A stretch of 64,000 nucleotides of DNA, from NCBI GenBank assembly GCA_937922675.1, contig CALAJN010000011.1, forward strand, positions 62,001 to 126,000, read 5' to 3'. The position numbers and the translations under genes are program-made. Shown here in pieces: positions 25,638 to 35,511 of this stretch; the stretch's first letter is position 1, and each line of letters opens with the position of its first letter. Origin of the DNA: an uncultured Granulosicoccaceae bacterium. GTDB taxonomy: Bacteria > Pseudomonadota > Gammaproteobacteria > Granulosicoccales > Granulosicoccaceae. The notes under the pieces are model-generated. The model did no database searches, was not told the DNA's origin, and worked only from the letters and a program-made list of their open reading frames with translations.

Positions 25638-26651
25638 GTGATTGATCTACGCAGCGACACCGTAACGCGTCCCACACCAGCCATGCGCGAGGCGATGGCG
25701 GTCGCCGAGGTGGGTGATGATGTGTGGGGTGACGACCCGTCAGTCAATCATCTTGAATCGGTGTCTGCCACTCGACTTGGGCATGAGGCGGCTGTGTTTT
25801 GCCCGAGTGGGACACAGGCCAACCTCATTGCCTTGCTCACGCATTGCGGGCGCGGGGATGAATACATCGTTGGTGACGATGCCCACACCTACAAGTGGGA
25901 GGGTGGTGGCGCCGCCGTGTTGGGAGGCATCCAGCCACAAACATTGCCATTTTCAGAAAACGGATTGCTGCCTCTTGATGCAGTGGCAAAGCTCATCAAG
26001 CCTGATGATTCGCACTATGCACGTACACGCTTGTTGTGCCTTGAGAACACGCAGCACGGAAGAGTGCAGTCTCTCGAAAGCATGCAAGCAGCAAGAGCGT
26101 TTGTTGACAAACACGGCTTGGGTTTGCACCTGGATGGAGCGCGTGCAGCGAATGCAGCCGTGGCGCTGGGTGTATCGCTTGCGGATATTGGCAGCTGCTT
26201 TGACAGCGTGTCCCTGTGCTTGTCAAAAGGCCTTGGTGCGCCGGTGGGGTCGGTACTTGCGGGCTCGCAAGCCTTTATCAAGGAGGCTCGGCGTTGGCGC
26301 AAGGTCACAGGTGGAGGCATGCGTCAGGCAGGTGTGCTGGCAGCGGCTGGCTTGCTGGCGCTCGATGAGGGGTTTGATCGATTACACGAGGATCACGCCA
26401 ATGCAGCCACCCTGGCAACAAGACTTGCCGACATTGGTGGCTTGAATGTCAGAGAAGCGTGGACTCAGACCAATATGGTGTGGCTCGACCTCGATGACGA
26501 TACCGGTGATGCGCTAGCCCGCTTCGCGCGTGAGCACGAGGTGTTACTCGCTGCCAGCGGGTATGGAGCGCGCCTGGTATTGCATCGTGATGTGCCTGCG
26601 AGTAGTCTCGACCAGGTCGTCGAGGTGATCACAGAATTTTTTGCTCGCTGA
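25638..26651 (+). CDS. ltaE: Low-specificity L-threonine aldolase
   Basis: A 337-residue PLP enzyme that splits L-threonine or L-allo-threonine into glycine and acetaldehyde. The family start [12 protein letters not shown] is present, then [23 protein letters not shown] (stacking region), [11 protein letters not shown] and the PLP lysine in [12 protein letters not shown] near residue 198. GTG 25638 is used as the start: it gives exactly the family N-terminus, although the ribosome site is weak. It stands between thiN and a VOC protein, all on the plus strand. Confidence 0.94.
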   Translation: MIDLRSDTVTRPTPAMREAMAVAEVGDDVWGDDPSVNHLESVSATRLGHEAAVFCPSGTQANLIALLTHCGRGDEYIVGDDAHTYKWEGGGAAVLGGIQPQTLPFSENGLLPLDAVAKLIKPDDSHYARTRLLCLENTQHGRVQSLESMQAARAFVDKHGLGLHLDGARAANAAVALGVSLADIGSCFDSVSLCLSKGLGAPVGSVLAGSQAFIKEARRWRKVTGGGMRQAGVLAAAGLLALDEGFDRLHEDHANAATLATRLADIGGLNVREAWTQTNMVWLDLDDDTGDALARFAREHEVLLAASGYGARLVLHRDVPASSLDQVVEVITEFFAR

Positions 26652-26740
26652 CTATTTGCCCGCTCGGTGTTTGTTCGCTTACCAACGGACGTCCCCAGGG
26701 CTTGCACTGATTTCTGGTTTTCAGACTGTTCGCTATCACG

Positions 26741-27172
26741 ATGCCTGACCTTCGCCCGTTTCATATTGCGTTTCCTGTGGACGACCTGGACGCTGCACGT
26801 CGTTTCTATGGAGCGGTCCTTGGCTGTAGTCAGGGGCGTGAGCAACCGGGCGTGTGGATTGACTACAATCTTTACGGGCACCAGATCGTGGCGCACCGTG
26901 ACCCGACCCACAAGCGGCCAGTGCGGACCGAGAATGCCGTGGACGGGGATGCTGTGCCGGTACCGCACTTTGGTGTTGTGTTGACCTTCGAGCAGTTCGA
27001 TGAGCTCGCTTCTCGTCTGCAGGCGGATGATCAAACACGTTGGGTGATTGAGCCGCGTACGCGCTTTGCCGGTGAACCTGGAGAACAACGCACCATGTTC
27101 TTCCTCGACCCGGCCGGCAATGCCCTGGAATTCAAGGCCTTTGCAGACGACTCCGCCATCTTTGCAGTTTGA
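26741..27172 (+). CDS. VOC-family (glyoxalase-like) protein
   Basis: A 143-residue vicinal-oxygen-chelate protein with the two beta-alpha-beta3 repeats: [22 protein letters not shown] at 7-28 and [19 protein letters not shown] at 74-92, closing with [15 protein letters not shown]. The metal-site positions (H8 in the first repeat, H76, E130) are present, so metal binding is plausible. Substrate is unknown; members act as dioxygenases, glyoxalases or fosfomycin-like enzymes. Convergent with thiQ, 9 bp apart. Confidence 0.85.
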   Translation: MPDLRPFHIAFPVDDLDAARRFYGAVLGCSQGREQPGVWIDYNLYGHQIVAHRDPTHKRPVRTENAVDGDAVPVPHFGVVLTFEQFDELASRLQADDQTRWVIEPRTRFAGEPGEQRTMFFLDPAGNALEFKAFADDSAIFAV

Positions 27173-27181
27173 TTACGGTTT

Positions 27182-27817
27182 TCAGAATTGCAAGCGCCCG
27201 TCGACAACGCGCAGCTCGTTAGCACCGATGGCAGTGACGTCGTCTTCATCGTGCGTGACCATCAATACGCAAGGTGCGTGATGGGCGATCAGCTCACGTG
27301 TCAGCGCCAGCATATCTGCACGTGTTCGACCATCGAGTGCACCAAAGGGCTCATCCAGTAGCAGCACGGGTCGCGCTCTGAGTAGACAGCGAGCCAACCC
27401 CACTCGCTGGCGCTCACCACCTGACAGAGACGTCGGTTTGCGTCTGCCAAAGCCTGCCAGCCCCACGTTTTCAAGCACGTCTTCGACTGCCGCATGCTGT
27501 TCGGGATCAAGTCGGAGTCGAGGGTCGAGTCCCAAGGCGATATTGTTTGCAACACTCATGTGTGCAAAGAGGTTGTCGCTCTGGAACAGCGTGGTGACCG
27601 GTCGCTTGTGCGGAGCTTGCCCGTCGAGGGTGTTGTTGTTCCAGATCACATGGCCGGATGTCTGTTCGGTATAACCGCCAATGACGTTGAGCAGGGTGCT
27701 TTTGCCAGAGCCACTAGCACCTAGTACGGCATGTATTGCATGCGTTGGAAACTGCCCATCGAACACCCACCGACGGTTGCCAAGAGACACTGCGACCTGG
27801 TCAAGTTGCAGGCTCAT
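27182..27817 (-). CDS. thiQ: Thiamine ABC transporter ATPase
   Basis: A 211-residue ATP-binding subunit of the thiamine/thiamine-diphosphate importer ThiBPQ. Walker A GASGSGKSTLLN near 32-43, the Q-loop LFQSDNLFAHM near 78-88, signature LSGGERQRVGLAR near 128-140, Walker B VLLLDEPFGALD near 147-158 and H-loop VTHDEDD near 187 are all seen. Its ATG overlaps the thiP stop by four bases (ATGA), so translation is coupled. Expression follows the TPP riboswitch at 30.6 kb. Confidence 0.94.
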   Translation of the reverse strand: MSLQLDQVAVSLGNRRWVFDGQFPTHAIHAVLGASGSGKSTLLNVIGGYTEQTSGHVIWNNNTLDGQAPHKRPVTTLFQSDNLFAHMSVANNIALGLDPRLRLDPEQHAAVEDVLENVGLAGFGRRKPTSLSGGERQRVGLARCLLRARPVLLLDEPFGALDGRTRADMLALTRELIAHHAPCVLMVTHDEDDVTAIGANELRVVDGRLQF

Positions 27818-29454
27818 GACGTGGGCCGCGTGCTGCCACCAACAACGCGGACGATTATCAGATAAATGATCAGGCAGGTCGCTATCAGCAAGCTGGCTGT
27901 CGCTGCAGCCTCATCCAGTCGGTGGCTACCCAGGCGCGTATGCAATAACAGGGGGAGCGTCTGCATACGTTCCGAGCCAAACAAGGCGATGGCACCGAGA
28001 TCACCTGCAGCCAGAGTGGCGGCGATGGCTGAGGCTTGAGCAATGGGTCGTCGTAGCAGAGGCAGATCGACATGCCTCCAACGTGTCCAGCGCGGCATGC
28101 CAATCGAGTTTGCGAGGCGGTCACGTGCGACTGCGCCATCCAGAACAGGACCAGACAGCAAGCGCAAGGCAAAGGGCAGCCCCATCAAGGCATTGACCAG
28201 AATGACCAGTAGCAAGGCAAGCGCAAACACGTTGACGTGATTGCGTAATAGCAGGAATAAACCAGTACCCAGTACGACAGGAGGCAGTATCAATATCGCG
28301 TTGCCAATCATCTGTAGCACATTGCCAGTTCGAGCCAGGCGAAGACGCACGTGCAGGTGGCGTACACCCGATAGAAGGCACAGTGCGAGAATGAGCGCAA
28401 GACTTGCAGCTGCCAGTGCCGCAATCACGGTGTTGGCAAGCGCTGCAAGAGTTGTGCTGTCGGTGAGTACAGATAGCAGTCGCGCGTTGAACCCGGAGAC
28501 CATCAGCGCAACGATAGGCGGTACCACCAAAGCGATCATGCCTGCGATAAGTAGTCGATCCATCCATCGATGGTGCGATGTTCGGCCATTGTGTGGGTGC
28601 CACTGGGGCCAGTGGTTATGCTGTACATCATCTCCGGCTAGACCCAGGCCGGTATCGTTGCCTTTGCCGAATAATCCGCCAGTCAGTGTCAGTGCCAGAC
28701 AGACCGAAAGCTGAACCATCGCTAGTGCCACGGCCAGCGGCAGATCAAAATCGAAGCGCAGGGCCTGATAGATCGCAACCTCCAGGGTTGTGGCACGAGG
28801 CCCACCACCCAAAGCCAACACGACGGCAAAGCTGGTAAAGCACAAGGTGAACACAAGGCTTGCAAGACCCGGTAAATGCCGGGCAATCACAGGCCATTCG
28901 AGTTGCCAAAAACGTGTGCTGGCTGGCAGGCCAAGTTGTGCGGCGAGGCGCCACTCGGTGTGCGGTATGTCATCCAGAGCCTGTAGCAACACACGTGTTA
29001 TCAACGGCGCATTGAAGAACACGTGCGCTAGCAGAATACCGAACAGACCGTAGAGCACCGGTACGCGCAGTGACAAGCCGGCTGCGTCGAGCAGCTGATT
29101 GATCCATCCGGCACTTCCCCAGACAGCGATCAGCCCGAAAACGGCAGCGATCGAAGGTAGTACCAGGGATAAGCCAAACAAGGTTGTCAACACATGGCGA
29201 CCGGGAAAGCACCTTTCATGGTGAAGCGCGGTGGCGACCGGTATCGCCATCGCAAGGGCGAGTACTGTGGACAAAGCCGCTTGCGCAAGGCTGAAGCGCA
29301 GCACACGCAACAGCCATGGGTCCTGCACAAGCGTGAGCCAAGGTAGTGCGCCCGCCTCGCTGATCAGCCGTAGCGCTGGAGCGCCGACCAATGCGATGAC
29401 CGTCGTGGTGGCAAAGGTTGGCCCCAGCCACCACGGAAGGCTGTCCAGTCTCAT
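27814..29454 (-). CDS. thiP: Thiamine ABC transporter permease
   Basis: A 546-residue permease with the two-domain layout of ThiP: about 12 membrane segments and two binding-protein-dependent permease (EAA) loops, seen near ALDDIPHTEWRLAAQLGLPAS and near LANSIGMPRWTRWRHVDLP. It carries thiamine compounds across the inner membrane with ThiB and ThiQ. It follows thiB by 27 bp and overlaps thiQ by 4 bp. Confidence 0.94.
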   Translation of the reverse strand: MRLDSLPWWLGPTFATTTVIALVGAPALRLISEAGALPWLTLVQDPWLLRVLRFSLAQAALSTVLALAMAIPVATALHHERCFPGRHVLTTLFGLSLVLPSIAAVFGLIAVWGSAGWINQLLDAAGLSLRVPVLYGLFGILLAHVFFNAPLITRVLLQALDDIPHTEWRLAAQLGLPASTRFWQLEWPVIARHLPGLASLVFTLCFTSFAVVLALGGGPRATTLEVAIYQALRFDFDLPLAVALAMVQLSVCLALTLTGGLFGKGNDTGLGLAGDDVQHNHWPQWHPHNGRTSHHRWMDRLLIAGMIALVVPPIVALMVSGFNARLLSVLTDSTTLAALANTVIAALAAASLALILALCLLSGVRHLHVRLRLARTGNVLQMIGNAILILPPVVLGTGLFLLLRNHVNVFALALLLVILVNALMGLPFALRLLSGPVLDGAVARDRLANSIGMPRWTRWRHVDLPLLRRPIAQASAIAATLAAGDLGAIALFGSERMQTLPLLLHTRLGSHRLDEAAATASLLIATCLIIYLIIVRVVGGSTRPTS

Positions 29455-29481
29455 GCCTGTGCGTCACACCTGCGCTTTGAA

Positions 29482-30504
29482 TCAGCGTGTTGAAGCTTCG
29501 AGCCATTCATCGACCCAGGCCTTGCGCTGATCACGCACTTCTGCCGGATCAAACAGCAGTGTCTCATTCGGCTCAATCAAGCGAGAAAAGGCGTCCGGAA
29601 GCGCATCGCCCAGATCCGCCACTGGATACATCACGTTGCCAAGCGGAATGGAGGCCTGTGCCTGCGGTGACACCAGAAACGCCAGAAACTCTGCCGCGAG
29701 TTCTGGCTCATCACTGGCGGCAAGGCGTGCGGCGACCTCCACCTGCAGGTAGTGCCCTTCCTCGAAGGCGGCCGCCTGATAGCGCTCCGTCCCGTCGACT
29801 TCGATGTGATAGGCAGGGGAGGTGGAGTACGACAAAACCAGGGGTGCCTCTTCATTGAGGAACATACTGAAGTAGGCCTCGCTCCACCCCTTGGTCGTTG
29901 CCAGTATGCGTGGTTGCAGATCCGCCCAGCGCTCTTTCGCTTCATCACCAAATACGTATTTCATCCATAACAGGAATCCCAATCCCGGTGTACTGGAACG
30001 AGGGTCCTGCAAGATGATCTTGGGTCCGTCCGGGTCTGCGACCAGTTCAGCCAGGCTGGCAGGCGGTGTGTCGAGTTTTTCCGTGTCGTAGACAAAGGCG
30101 AAGTAGCCATAGTCGTAGGGCACGAAAGTGTCTGATGCCCATTCGATCGGCAGCGTCAAGCCGCTGGTGTCCACACCGGACGGTGCAAGTAGCCCGGTGT
30201 CCTCGGCAATAGCCATGAGATTGGTATCAAGCCCAAGCACGACGTCAGCGTCGCTGCTGTCACCTTCCAACTGCACACGATTGAGGATGCCGGCGGAGCT
30301 GTCTAGTGCCACGAATTCAATATCGCAGTCGTCGCACGTGGCTTCAAAGGCCTTTTCAATAGCGGGGCCCGGGCCCCATTCGGCAACAAAGGACTCGTAG
30401 GTGTAGATCGTGAGTCTGCGGGTTTCAGCGTGTGCGCCGACACTGGTAGCAAGCAGCACGAGCGTGCTGGCCGCAAGAGGCAGGGGGCGAGTGAGGAGGG
30501 TCAT
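29482..30504 (-). CDS. thiB: Thiamine-binding periplasmic protein
   Basis: A 340-residue periplasmic receptor for thiamine and its phosphates, with a signal peptide to about residue 26 (LPLAASTLVLLATSVGAHA). Typical ThiB segments: LTIYTYESF, WGPGPAIEKAFE, ADVVLGLDTNL, FVPYDYGYFAFVYD, and PGLGFLLWM. ATG 30504 is chosen: AGGA is about eight bases upstream and the signal peptide follows directly; a longer frame to 30594 would run through the riboswitch terminator. Controlled by the upstream TPP riboswitch. Confidence 0.94.
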   Translation of the reverse strand: MTLLTRPLPLAASTLVLLATSVGAHAETRRLTIYTYESFVAEWGPGPAIEKAFEATCDDCDIEFVALDSSAGILNRVQLEGDSSDADVVLGLDTNLMAIAEDTGLLAPSGVDTSGLTLPIEWASDTFVPYDYGYFAFVYDTEKLDTPPASLAELVADPDGPKIILQDPRSSTPGLGFLLWMKYVFGDEAKERWADLQPRILATTKGWSEAYFSMFLNEEAPLVLSYSTSPAYHIEVDGTERYQAAAFEEGHYLQVEVAARLAASDEPELAAEFLAFLVSPQAQASIPLGNVMYPVADLGDALPDAFSRLIEPNETLLFDPAEVRDQRKAWVDEWLEASTR

Positions 30505-30528
30505 CCGGATGTTCCTGTGGTTGGTCGG

Positions 30529-30590
30529 AAAACGCTGAGCGCCGCGCAGGCGGACGCTCGCACAGGGATGACCGCGCGGGGCGCTCAGGC
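30529..30590 (-). terminator. Putative riboswitch terminator hairpin
   Basis: In the minus-strand direction, TGAGCGCCCCGCGC pairs with the near-complementary GCGCGGCGCTCA about 25 bases later, then GCGTTTTCC follows. It lies between the TPP aptamer and thiB, where an expression-platform terminator would be. The T-run is only four long, so efficiency is uncertain. Confidence 0.55.
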
Positions 30591-30591
30591 T

Positions 30592-30690
30592 CAATTCCTA
30601 CGCCGGTGCTAACCGGATCAGGTTCGCGGGTTGTCGCAGCGCAGGTGATCTGCGGCGACTCTCAGCCCGGTAGTCGGGCACCCCGTTGAG
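30592..30690 (-). promoter_or_regulatory. TPP riboswitch (THI element)
   Basis: Read on the minus strand, the aptamer shows the fixed blocks ACGGGGTGCC, GCTGAGA, ACCC (variable stem before it), then GAACCTGATCCGGTTA and GCACCGGCGTAGGAA. These are the conserved thi-box sequences that bind thiamine diphosphate. It precedes thiBPQ, so uptake falls when thiamine diphosphate is plentiful. Confidence 0.95.
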
Positions 30691-30809
30691 TCATCCATAA
30701 TTGGCGATCAGGGAAGATCACCACTGACCCTATGGTGACGCTGGCAGCGCACAAGTGCAAGTGCCTTGCAGTTGTTCCAGTTGCGACCGTGTGGTGCGCC
30801 GGTATGTGT

Positions 30810-31685
30810 TCAATAGGGGCGTCTGCCGCCGGCCGGCAATTCACGAAAGCGGCGATAGCTCCACAGATACTGCGCAGGCGCCAATGACACACAGCGCTCT
30901 ACAGCTTCATTGACCGCCGTAGCCGCGATTACCGGATCAGGATCCGAGATACGTTCATCAGGGTGTATGGCATGACTTTGCCAACCGTTATGGGTACGCG
31001 TAACCACGATAAAGACGACATCGGCACCGGTTTTTCTGGCCAAGCGGGTGAGCAGCGTCATGGTCAATGCCGGTGTGCCAAAGAACGGGGCAAACACACC
31101 GCCGTCGCGATCTGGTTCCTGATCAGGCAGCAGGCCCACTACACCGCCGTTGCGCAGCCGTTTTATGGCTTCGCGGATGCCACCGGCATCGAGTCGCAGA
31201 GCTATGCCACCCAGATTGGCGCGACCGTCGATGAGGATGGGCTCCAATGACAGGTTACGGGGCGGGCGATAAAAGTAGGCGATGTTTTCATCGCGACCGA
31301 TGACCGCTGGCATGGTCGCCTCCCACGAACCTGTATGCGGCGTGACCAGCAGGATGCCTCGACCGGTGACGCGCGCTTGATCAATGATGTGGATCGTTTG
31401 TTCATTGCGCAGACGCGACACGGTGTCAGCCAACGGTCTGCGCCATACCCAGGCCGTCTCTGTCATGGTGCGGCCGCTGGCGATCAACGAACGACGGGCC
31501 AGGGCCGTGCGTTCGTCATCGGGCATAGCCGGGAAGGCGAGTGAGAGATTGGTCTCGGTAAATCGACGTGCGCGCAGGCGAAGTGCCCACGCGAGCCATC
31601 CAGATGTGGCCCCGATGAGACGGTTGACCTGTAGTGGAAGGCTCGCGAGCGCTGTTATCAGCCACTGCGCCAGGACAGACTTCAT
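30810..31685 (-). CDS. Lipid A lauroyl/myristoyl acyltransferase family protein
   Basis: A 291-residue LpxL/HtrB-family acyltransferase of the inner membrane that adds secondary acyl chains to lipid A or related lipids. One N-terminal membrane segment is followed by the catalytic HxxxxE seen as PHTGSWE near 129-135 and the GGVVGLLPDQEPDRDGG acyl-donor region near 186-202, with VFAPFFGTPA next. ATG 31685 gives the usual short N-terminus; an in-frame start at 31742 adds 19 residues. It lies upstream of the thi riboswitch on the same strand, but the two look independent. Confidence 0.9.
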   Translation of the reverse strand: MKSVLAQWLITALASLPLQVNRLIGATSGWLAWALRLRARRFTETNLSLAFPAMPDDERTALARRSLIASGRTMTETAWVWRRPLADTVSRLRNEQTIHIIDQARVTGRGILLVTPHTGSWEATMPAVIGRDENIAYFYRPPRNLSLEPILIDGRANLGGIALRLDAGGIREAIKRLRNGGVVGLLPDQEPDRDGGVFAPFFGTPALTMTLLTRLARKTGADVVFIVVTRTHNGWQSHAIHPDERISDPDPVIAATAVNEAVERCVSLAPAQYLWSYRRFRELPAGGRRPY

Positions 31686-32140
31686 TGGATGGACATCGAA
31701 CAGAGCGGGTGCCAGTGATGGGTGCGCCGATGCGCAGCTCACATTATTGTGGCACTACCGCCGGGATCAGCAAGCTCACCGGCTTGATGCGCGGACCCTG
31801 GGCGCCCGAGCTGGGCTCCAGGTGCTCTTGTGCATGAGGACATGGTCTTTTGGGAGTGGCCCCAGCCTGTCCCTGGCCGGGGTGAACCTTCCATTGGTTC
31901 CTCGAACTGTTGTGGTCGCGATGACAACGGTACCGTCATTGGTACGCGTGACTCCGTGTTACCGACAAACCTTTCCTTTGCAATTAAGCTGGGCCTGCGG
32001 CGCGAGGCTTCCGTGTCTCCGCTGTCTCCCGAACACAGGCAGAGTGTGTGACGAATGATTGACCAAGACTATCGGAGCCACTCGGCGTGTTCGTTGGGAA
32101 ATCGAGTCTTTTCAGCTCAGAAAATTCTGACACAGCGCTG
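31686..32140. other. Divergent intergenic region, acyltransferase / dtd
   Basis: A 455-bp gap between a minus-strand acyltransferase and plus-strand dtd. It must hold promoters for both. Short open frames cross it on both strands, but none has a ribosome site, signal peptide or domain. I see no tRNA, repeat or clear terminator. Confidence 0.5.
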
Positions 32141-32605
32141 ATGATCGGACTTGTGCAACGCGTGCTCGAAGCCAGTGTCTCGGTTGTTGAGAATGGCGAC
32201 CTCCGTCGTGTGGCCGACATCGGCGCTGGCTTGCTGGTGCTGGTGGGGGTGCAGCGCGAGGATTCCGAGCGCGAGGCCGAGGAGCTGGCGCGCCGTCTCT
32301 TGAATTTCCGGCTCTTCGATGATGCCGATGGCCGCATGAATCTCGATGTCGGACAGGCAGCAGGTTCGCTGTTGGTGGTTTCCCAATTCACGCTCGCTGC
32401 AGATACGCGCAAGGGGCGGCGTCCGGGATTTTCAACAGCCGCCCCTCCGGAGCTGGCAAAACCGCTGTTTGAAAGTGTGGTCGCGAACGTGCGCCAGACC
32501 CACCCGGATGTGCAAACCGGTTGCTTCGGCGCGCACATGCGCGTCGCTCTCGTCAACGACGGTCCGGTCACGTTTCTACTGGATGTCGCGCCTGGCGAGG
32601 GCTGA
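32141..32605 (+). CDS. dtd: D-aminoacyl-tRNA deacylase
   Basis: A 154-residue DTD enzyme that hydrolyses D-amino acids from mischarged tRNA. The start [12 protein letters not shown], the [15 protein letters not shown] segment (with the catalytic SQF) near 80-94 and the [10 protein letters not shown] end near 138-147, which carries the GP cis motif, are diagnostic. ATG 32141 is chosen; an in-frame ATG at 32087 adds 18 residues without family resemblance. It is the first gene of a plus-strand run into hisB. Confidence 0.94.
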   Translation: MIGLVQRVLEASVSVVENGDLRRVADIGAGLLVLVGVQREDSEREAEELARRLLNFRLFDDADGRMNLDVGQAAGSLLVVSQFTLAADTRKGRRPGFSTAAPPELAKPLFESVVANVRQTHPDVQTGCFGAHMRVALVNDGPVTFLLDVAPGEG

Positions 32606-32679
32606 GGCTGTATTCTTGCAATCTGCCCGGGACACGGCCAGTCCCCGGATTCACCAAGCCACCAGCAGGAGTGCCTGAA

Positions 32680-33273
32680 GTGTCAGCGCGCAAGGCGGAA
32701 GTCACCCGCCGTACCAATGAGACTGATGTCACGGTTTCCATCGATCTCGATGGCAGCGGTCATGGGCGTTTCGCAACCGGGGTGCCCTTTCTTGAGCACA
32801 TGCTCGATCAGGTTGCACGACACGGGCTGTTCGATCTGAGCGTCGAGTGCAAGGGCGATATCGAGATCGACGACCATCACAGCGTCGAGGACATCGGCAT
32901 CACGCTCGGGCAGGCCTTCGCAGAGGCTCTGGGTGAGCGTACGGGTATTCGCCGCTACGGGCATGCCTACGTTCCGCTGGACGAAAGTCTGTCGCGCGTT
33001 GTCATTGATTTCTCTGGAAGGCCGGGCTTGTATTTGAACGCAGAGTTTTCTCGTGATCGAGTAGGCACCTTTGACGTGGATTTGGCCTCCGAGTTCTTTC
33101 AGGGTTTTGCCAACCACGCCAGGGCGACCTTGCATGCCGACAATCTGCGTGGCCACAATGATCACCACAAGCTTGAGACGCTGTTCAAGGCCTTTGGGCG
33201 AGCCTTGCGTGATGCTGTAGAGATTGACTCACGCGCTCCCACCGCTGTTCCATCGACCAAGGGTTCTTTGTAA
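32680..33273 (+). CDS. hisB: Imidazoleglycerol-phosphate dehydratase
   Basis: The 197-residue single-function HisB that dehydrates imidazoleglycerol phosphate to imidazole acetol phosphate in histidine synthesis. Seen: [30 protein letters not shown], the [11 protein letters not shown] manganese motif near 66-77, and [10 protein letters not shown] near the end; both HHxxE-type sites are intact. GTG 32680 is chosen because AGGAG lies eight bases upstream. The fused phosphatase of E. coli HisB is absent. Heads the his cluster hisB-hisH-hisA-hisF. Confidence 0.96.
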   Translation: MSARKAEVTRRTNETDVTVSIDLDGSGHGRFATGVPFLEHMLDQVARHGLFDLSVECKGDIEIDDHHSVEDIGITLGQAFAEALGERTGIRRYGHAYVPLDESLSRVVIDFSGRPGLYLNAEFSRDRVGTFDVDLASEFFQGFANHARATLHADNLRGHNDHHKLETLFKAFGRALRDAVEIDSRAPTAVPSTKGSL

Positions 33274-33280
33274 CGCTCTC

Positions 33281-33931
33281 ATGACTCGCCAACGCGTGGC
33301 CGTGATCGACTACGGCATGGGCAATCTGCGATCGGTTTCCAAGGCCATCGAACATGTGGCCCCCGATGTTGATGTTCTTGTCAGCGATGACGCTGATGCC
33401 ATCCTGTCGTCGGACCGTATCGTGTGTCCAGGCCAGGGTGCCGCTCGCGACTGCATGGCAGCGCTCGTTCGCAGTGGCCTTGACAAGGCGGTGGTCGATG
33501 GGCTGGCCACGCGACCCTTTCTGGGCATATGCATGGGCTTCCAGGTGCTGTTGAGTCGCAGCGAAGAAAACGAAGGCGTAGCGTGTCTGGATGTGGTGCC
33601 AGGTGAGGCGCGCCGGTTTGAGTCACCCTTGCTCGATAGCCATGGCACTCGCCTCAAGGTCCCTCACATGGGATGGAGCGAAGTAGAGCAAACACGCGAA
33701 CACCCGTTGTGGCACCGTATCGAGAACCGTGCGCGCTTCTATTTTGCGCACAGTTACTACTGTGACGTGGAAGAGACAGAGTCCATCGCTGGACGAGCGA
33801 CCTATGGTGTGAACATCCCGGTGGCTGCGAGTGGTGAAGGTTGGTTTGCCTGTCAGTTTCATCCTGAGAAAAGCGCGCAGGATGGATTGCAATTGTTGAA
33901 AAATTTTGTGAGCTGGAACGGTACATGCTGA
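33281..33931 (+). CDS. hisH: Imidazole glycerol phosphate synthase, glutaminase subunit
   Basis: A 216-residue class I glutamine amidotransferase that supplies ammonia to HisF. The nucleophile is in [10 protein letters not shown] near 84 and the catalytic His-Glu pair in FHPEKS near 196-200; YGMGNLRSV is the usual start. The ATG at 33281 follows hisB by 7 bp. Overlaps hisA by 7 bp, indicating coupling. Confidence 0.96.
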   Translation: MTRQRVAVIDYGMGNLRSVSKAIEHVAPDVDVLVSDDADAILSSDRIVCPGQGAARDCMAALVRSGLDKAVVDGLATRPFLGICMGFQVLLSRSEENEGVACLDVVPGEARRFESPLLDSHGTRLKVPHMGWSEVEQTREHPLWHRIENRARFYFAHSYYCDVEETESIAGRATYGVNIPVAASGEGWFACQFHPEKSAQDGLQLLKNFVSWNGTC

Positions 33932-34665
33932 TCATCCCCGCCATTGATATGAAGGAAGGGCGCTGTGTTCGCTTGCGCCAGGGTCGCATGGACGACGATA
34001 CGGTCTTCGACGAGGACCCTGTTGCTGTTGCGCGTCGATGGCTTGATCAAGGCGCGCGCCGTTTGCATCTGGTGGATCTCGATGGCGCCTTTGCCGGGGT
34101 GCCTGTCAATGGGGAGCTTGTTGCAGCCATTGTGGCGGCGGCAGGTGAGGTCCCTGTGCAGATAGGCGGTGGTATTCGAACACACGAGATCGCCGATGCC
34201 TATATCGAGCGTGGTGTGCGTTGGCTCATCATTGGCACTCAAGCGGTCAAGGAGCCGGAGTTTGTGAGCGCTCTGTGCAAGCGCCACCCGGGTCATGTCA
34301 TTGTTGGTCTGGATGCGCGTGATGGCGATGTGGCGACTGAAGGATGGGCCGAGGCTTCAGGTTTGCCGGTTATCGATGTGGCGCGTCGTTTCGAGCGGGC
34401 CGGGGTTGCATCCATTGTTTACACCGATATCGGTCGTGATGGCATGATGAAAGGGGTCAATGTGGAGGCAACTGCAGCGCTTGCTCGCGAGATTGATCTG
34501 CCGGTTATTGCCTCAGGTGGCGTGACGAATATCGATGACATCCACGCACTTTGCGCTGCGGCTGATAGCGGCATTTGTGGCGTGATCGCAGGGCGTGCCT
34601 TGTACGAAGGCTCGCTTGATCTGCCAGAGGCGCAAGCGGTCGGCGACGCACAGGCTGCTAACTGA
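33925..34665 (+). CDS. hisA: ProFAR isomerase
   Basis: A 246-residue (beta/alpha)8 isomerase that opens the ribose of ProFAR to PRFAR in the histidine pathway. Both catalytic aspartates of the family are seen: [17 protein letters not shown] at the start (Asp8) and [14 protein letters not shown] near 127-140. The phosphate-binding loops ASGGV and IAGRALYEG are intact. It overlaps hisH by 7 bp and is followed by hisF after 1 bp. Confidence 0.96.
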   Translation: MLIIPAIDMKEGRCVRLRQGRMDDDTVFDEDPVAVARRWLDQGARRLHLVDLDGAFAGVPVNGELVAAIVAAAGEVPVQIGGGIRTHEIADAYIERGVRWLIIGTQAVKEPEFVSALCKRHPGHVIVGLDARDGDVATEGWAEASGLPVIDVARRFERAGVASIVYTDIGRDGMMKGVNVEATAALAREIDLPVIASGGVTNIDDIHALCAAADSGICGVIAGRALYEGSLDLPEAQAVGDAQAAN

Positions 34666-34666
34666 G

Positions 34667-35428
34667 ATGGGGCTCGCACGGCGCATTATTCCGTGTCTTG
34701 ACGTCGACGACGGACGTGTCGTCAAGGGTGTGCAGTTTGTGGACATCCGAGATGCCGGAGATCCTGTTGAAGTGGCGCGTCGATACGACCGTGAGGGGGC
34801 AGACGAGATCTGTTTTCTGGATATCACTGCAAGCTCGGGCGAGCGAGAAACGATCATCCACGTGGTCGAGGCCGTGGCCTCCGAGGTGTTCATCCCGCTG
34901 ACCGTCGGTGGGGGAGTACGTCAGGTAGCCGATGTGAGGCGACTGTTGAATGCTGGCGCTGACAAGGTCGGCATCAACACCGCGGCGGTCTTTGAACCCG
35001 AACTCGTGGCGCGTGCGTCCGATGCCGTGGGAGCGCAGTGCATTGTGGTGGCTATCGACGCCAAACGCGATGACCGAGGTGGTTGGGAGGTATTCACTCA
35101 CGGGGGGCGCAAACCGACAGGTCTTGACGCTATCGAGTGGGCCAAGCTAATGCAGAAAATGGGAGCAGGTGAAATTCTGTTGACCAGCATGGATCGTGAT
35201 GGAACACGATCAGGTTTTGATCTCGCCTTGACGCGCGGTGTGAGTGACGCTGTGCAAATACCGGTGATCGCGTCAGGTGGTGTTGGCTCTCTTGATGATC
35301 TGGCCGACGGCGTGACTGAGGGAGGTGCGGATGCCGTGTTGGCAGCCAGTATCTTTCATTTTGGCCAACACACGGTGGGAGAAGCCAAGCAGCGCATGGC
35401 AGCCCGTGGAGTCGAAATCCGCTGGTAA
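34667..35428 (+). CDS. hisF: Imidazole glycerol phosphate synthase, cyclase subunit
   Basis: The 253-residue HisF that joins ammonia from HisH to PRFAR, giving imidazole glycerol phosphate and AICAR. Start [18 protein letters not shown] with catalytic Asp11, [10 protein letters not shown] near 126-135 with Asp130, LTSMDRDGT and [10 protein letters not shown] all present. ATG 34667 is chosen; the frame is open upstream to 34595 but gives no HisF-like residues. After it, the expected next gene hisI is delayed by the antisense secreted-protein gene. Confidence 0.96.
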   Translation: MGLARRIIPCLDVDDGRVVKGVQFVDIRDAGDPVEVARRYDREGADEICFLDITASSGERETIIHVVEAVASEVFIPLTVGGGVRQVADVRRLLNAGADKVGINTAAVFEPELVARASDAVGAQCIVVAIDAKRDDRGGWEVFTHGGRKPTGLDAIEWAKLMQKMGAGEILLTSMDRDGTRSGFDLALTRGVSDAVQIPVIASGGVGSLDDLADGVTEGGADAVLAASIFHFGQHTVGEAKQRMAARGVEIRW

Positions 35429-35459
35429 CTCAAGCGTGACCACGGCCTGACTCAAGGCC

Positions 35460-35500
35460 GCAGCCCACGAGCGCAACGCCGGGTCGCGACCGTGGGCTGC
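35460..35500. terminator. Inverted repeat between convergent hisF and Fn3-protein gene
   Basis: GCAGCCCACG and CGTGGGCTGC form a perfect 10-bp stem with a 21-bp loop in the 83-bp gap between two convergent genes. No T-run follows in either direction. A bidirectional terminator is plausible from position only. Confidence 0.5.
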
Positions 35501-35511
35501 AATAGCGTGTG

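Noticed and set aside
31384-32058. 224-residue plus-strand open frame across the acyltransferase start and the spacer
   Set aside because: Basic, low-complexity translation antisense to a catalytic domain, no ribosome site.
32521-32679. Extension of hisB by 53 codons
   Set aside because: The residues have no HisB resemblance and overlap dtd; GTG 32680 has a good AGGAG.
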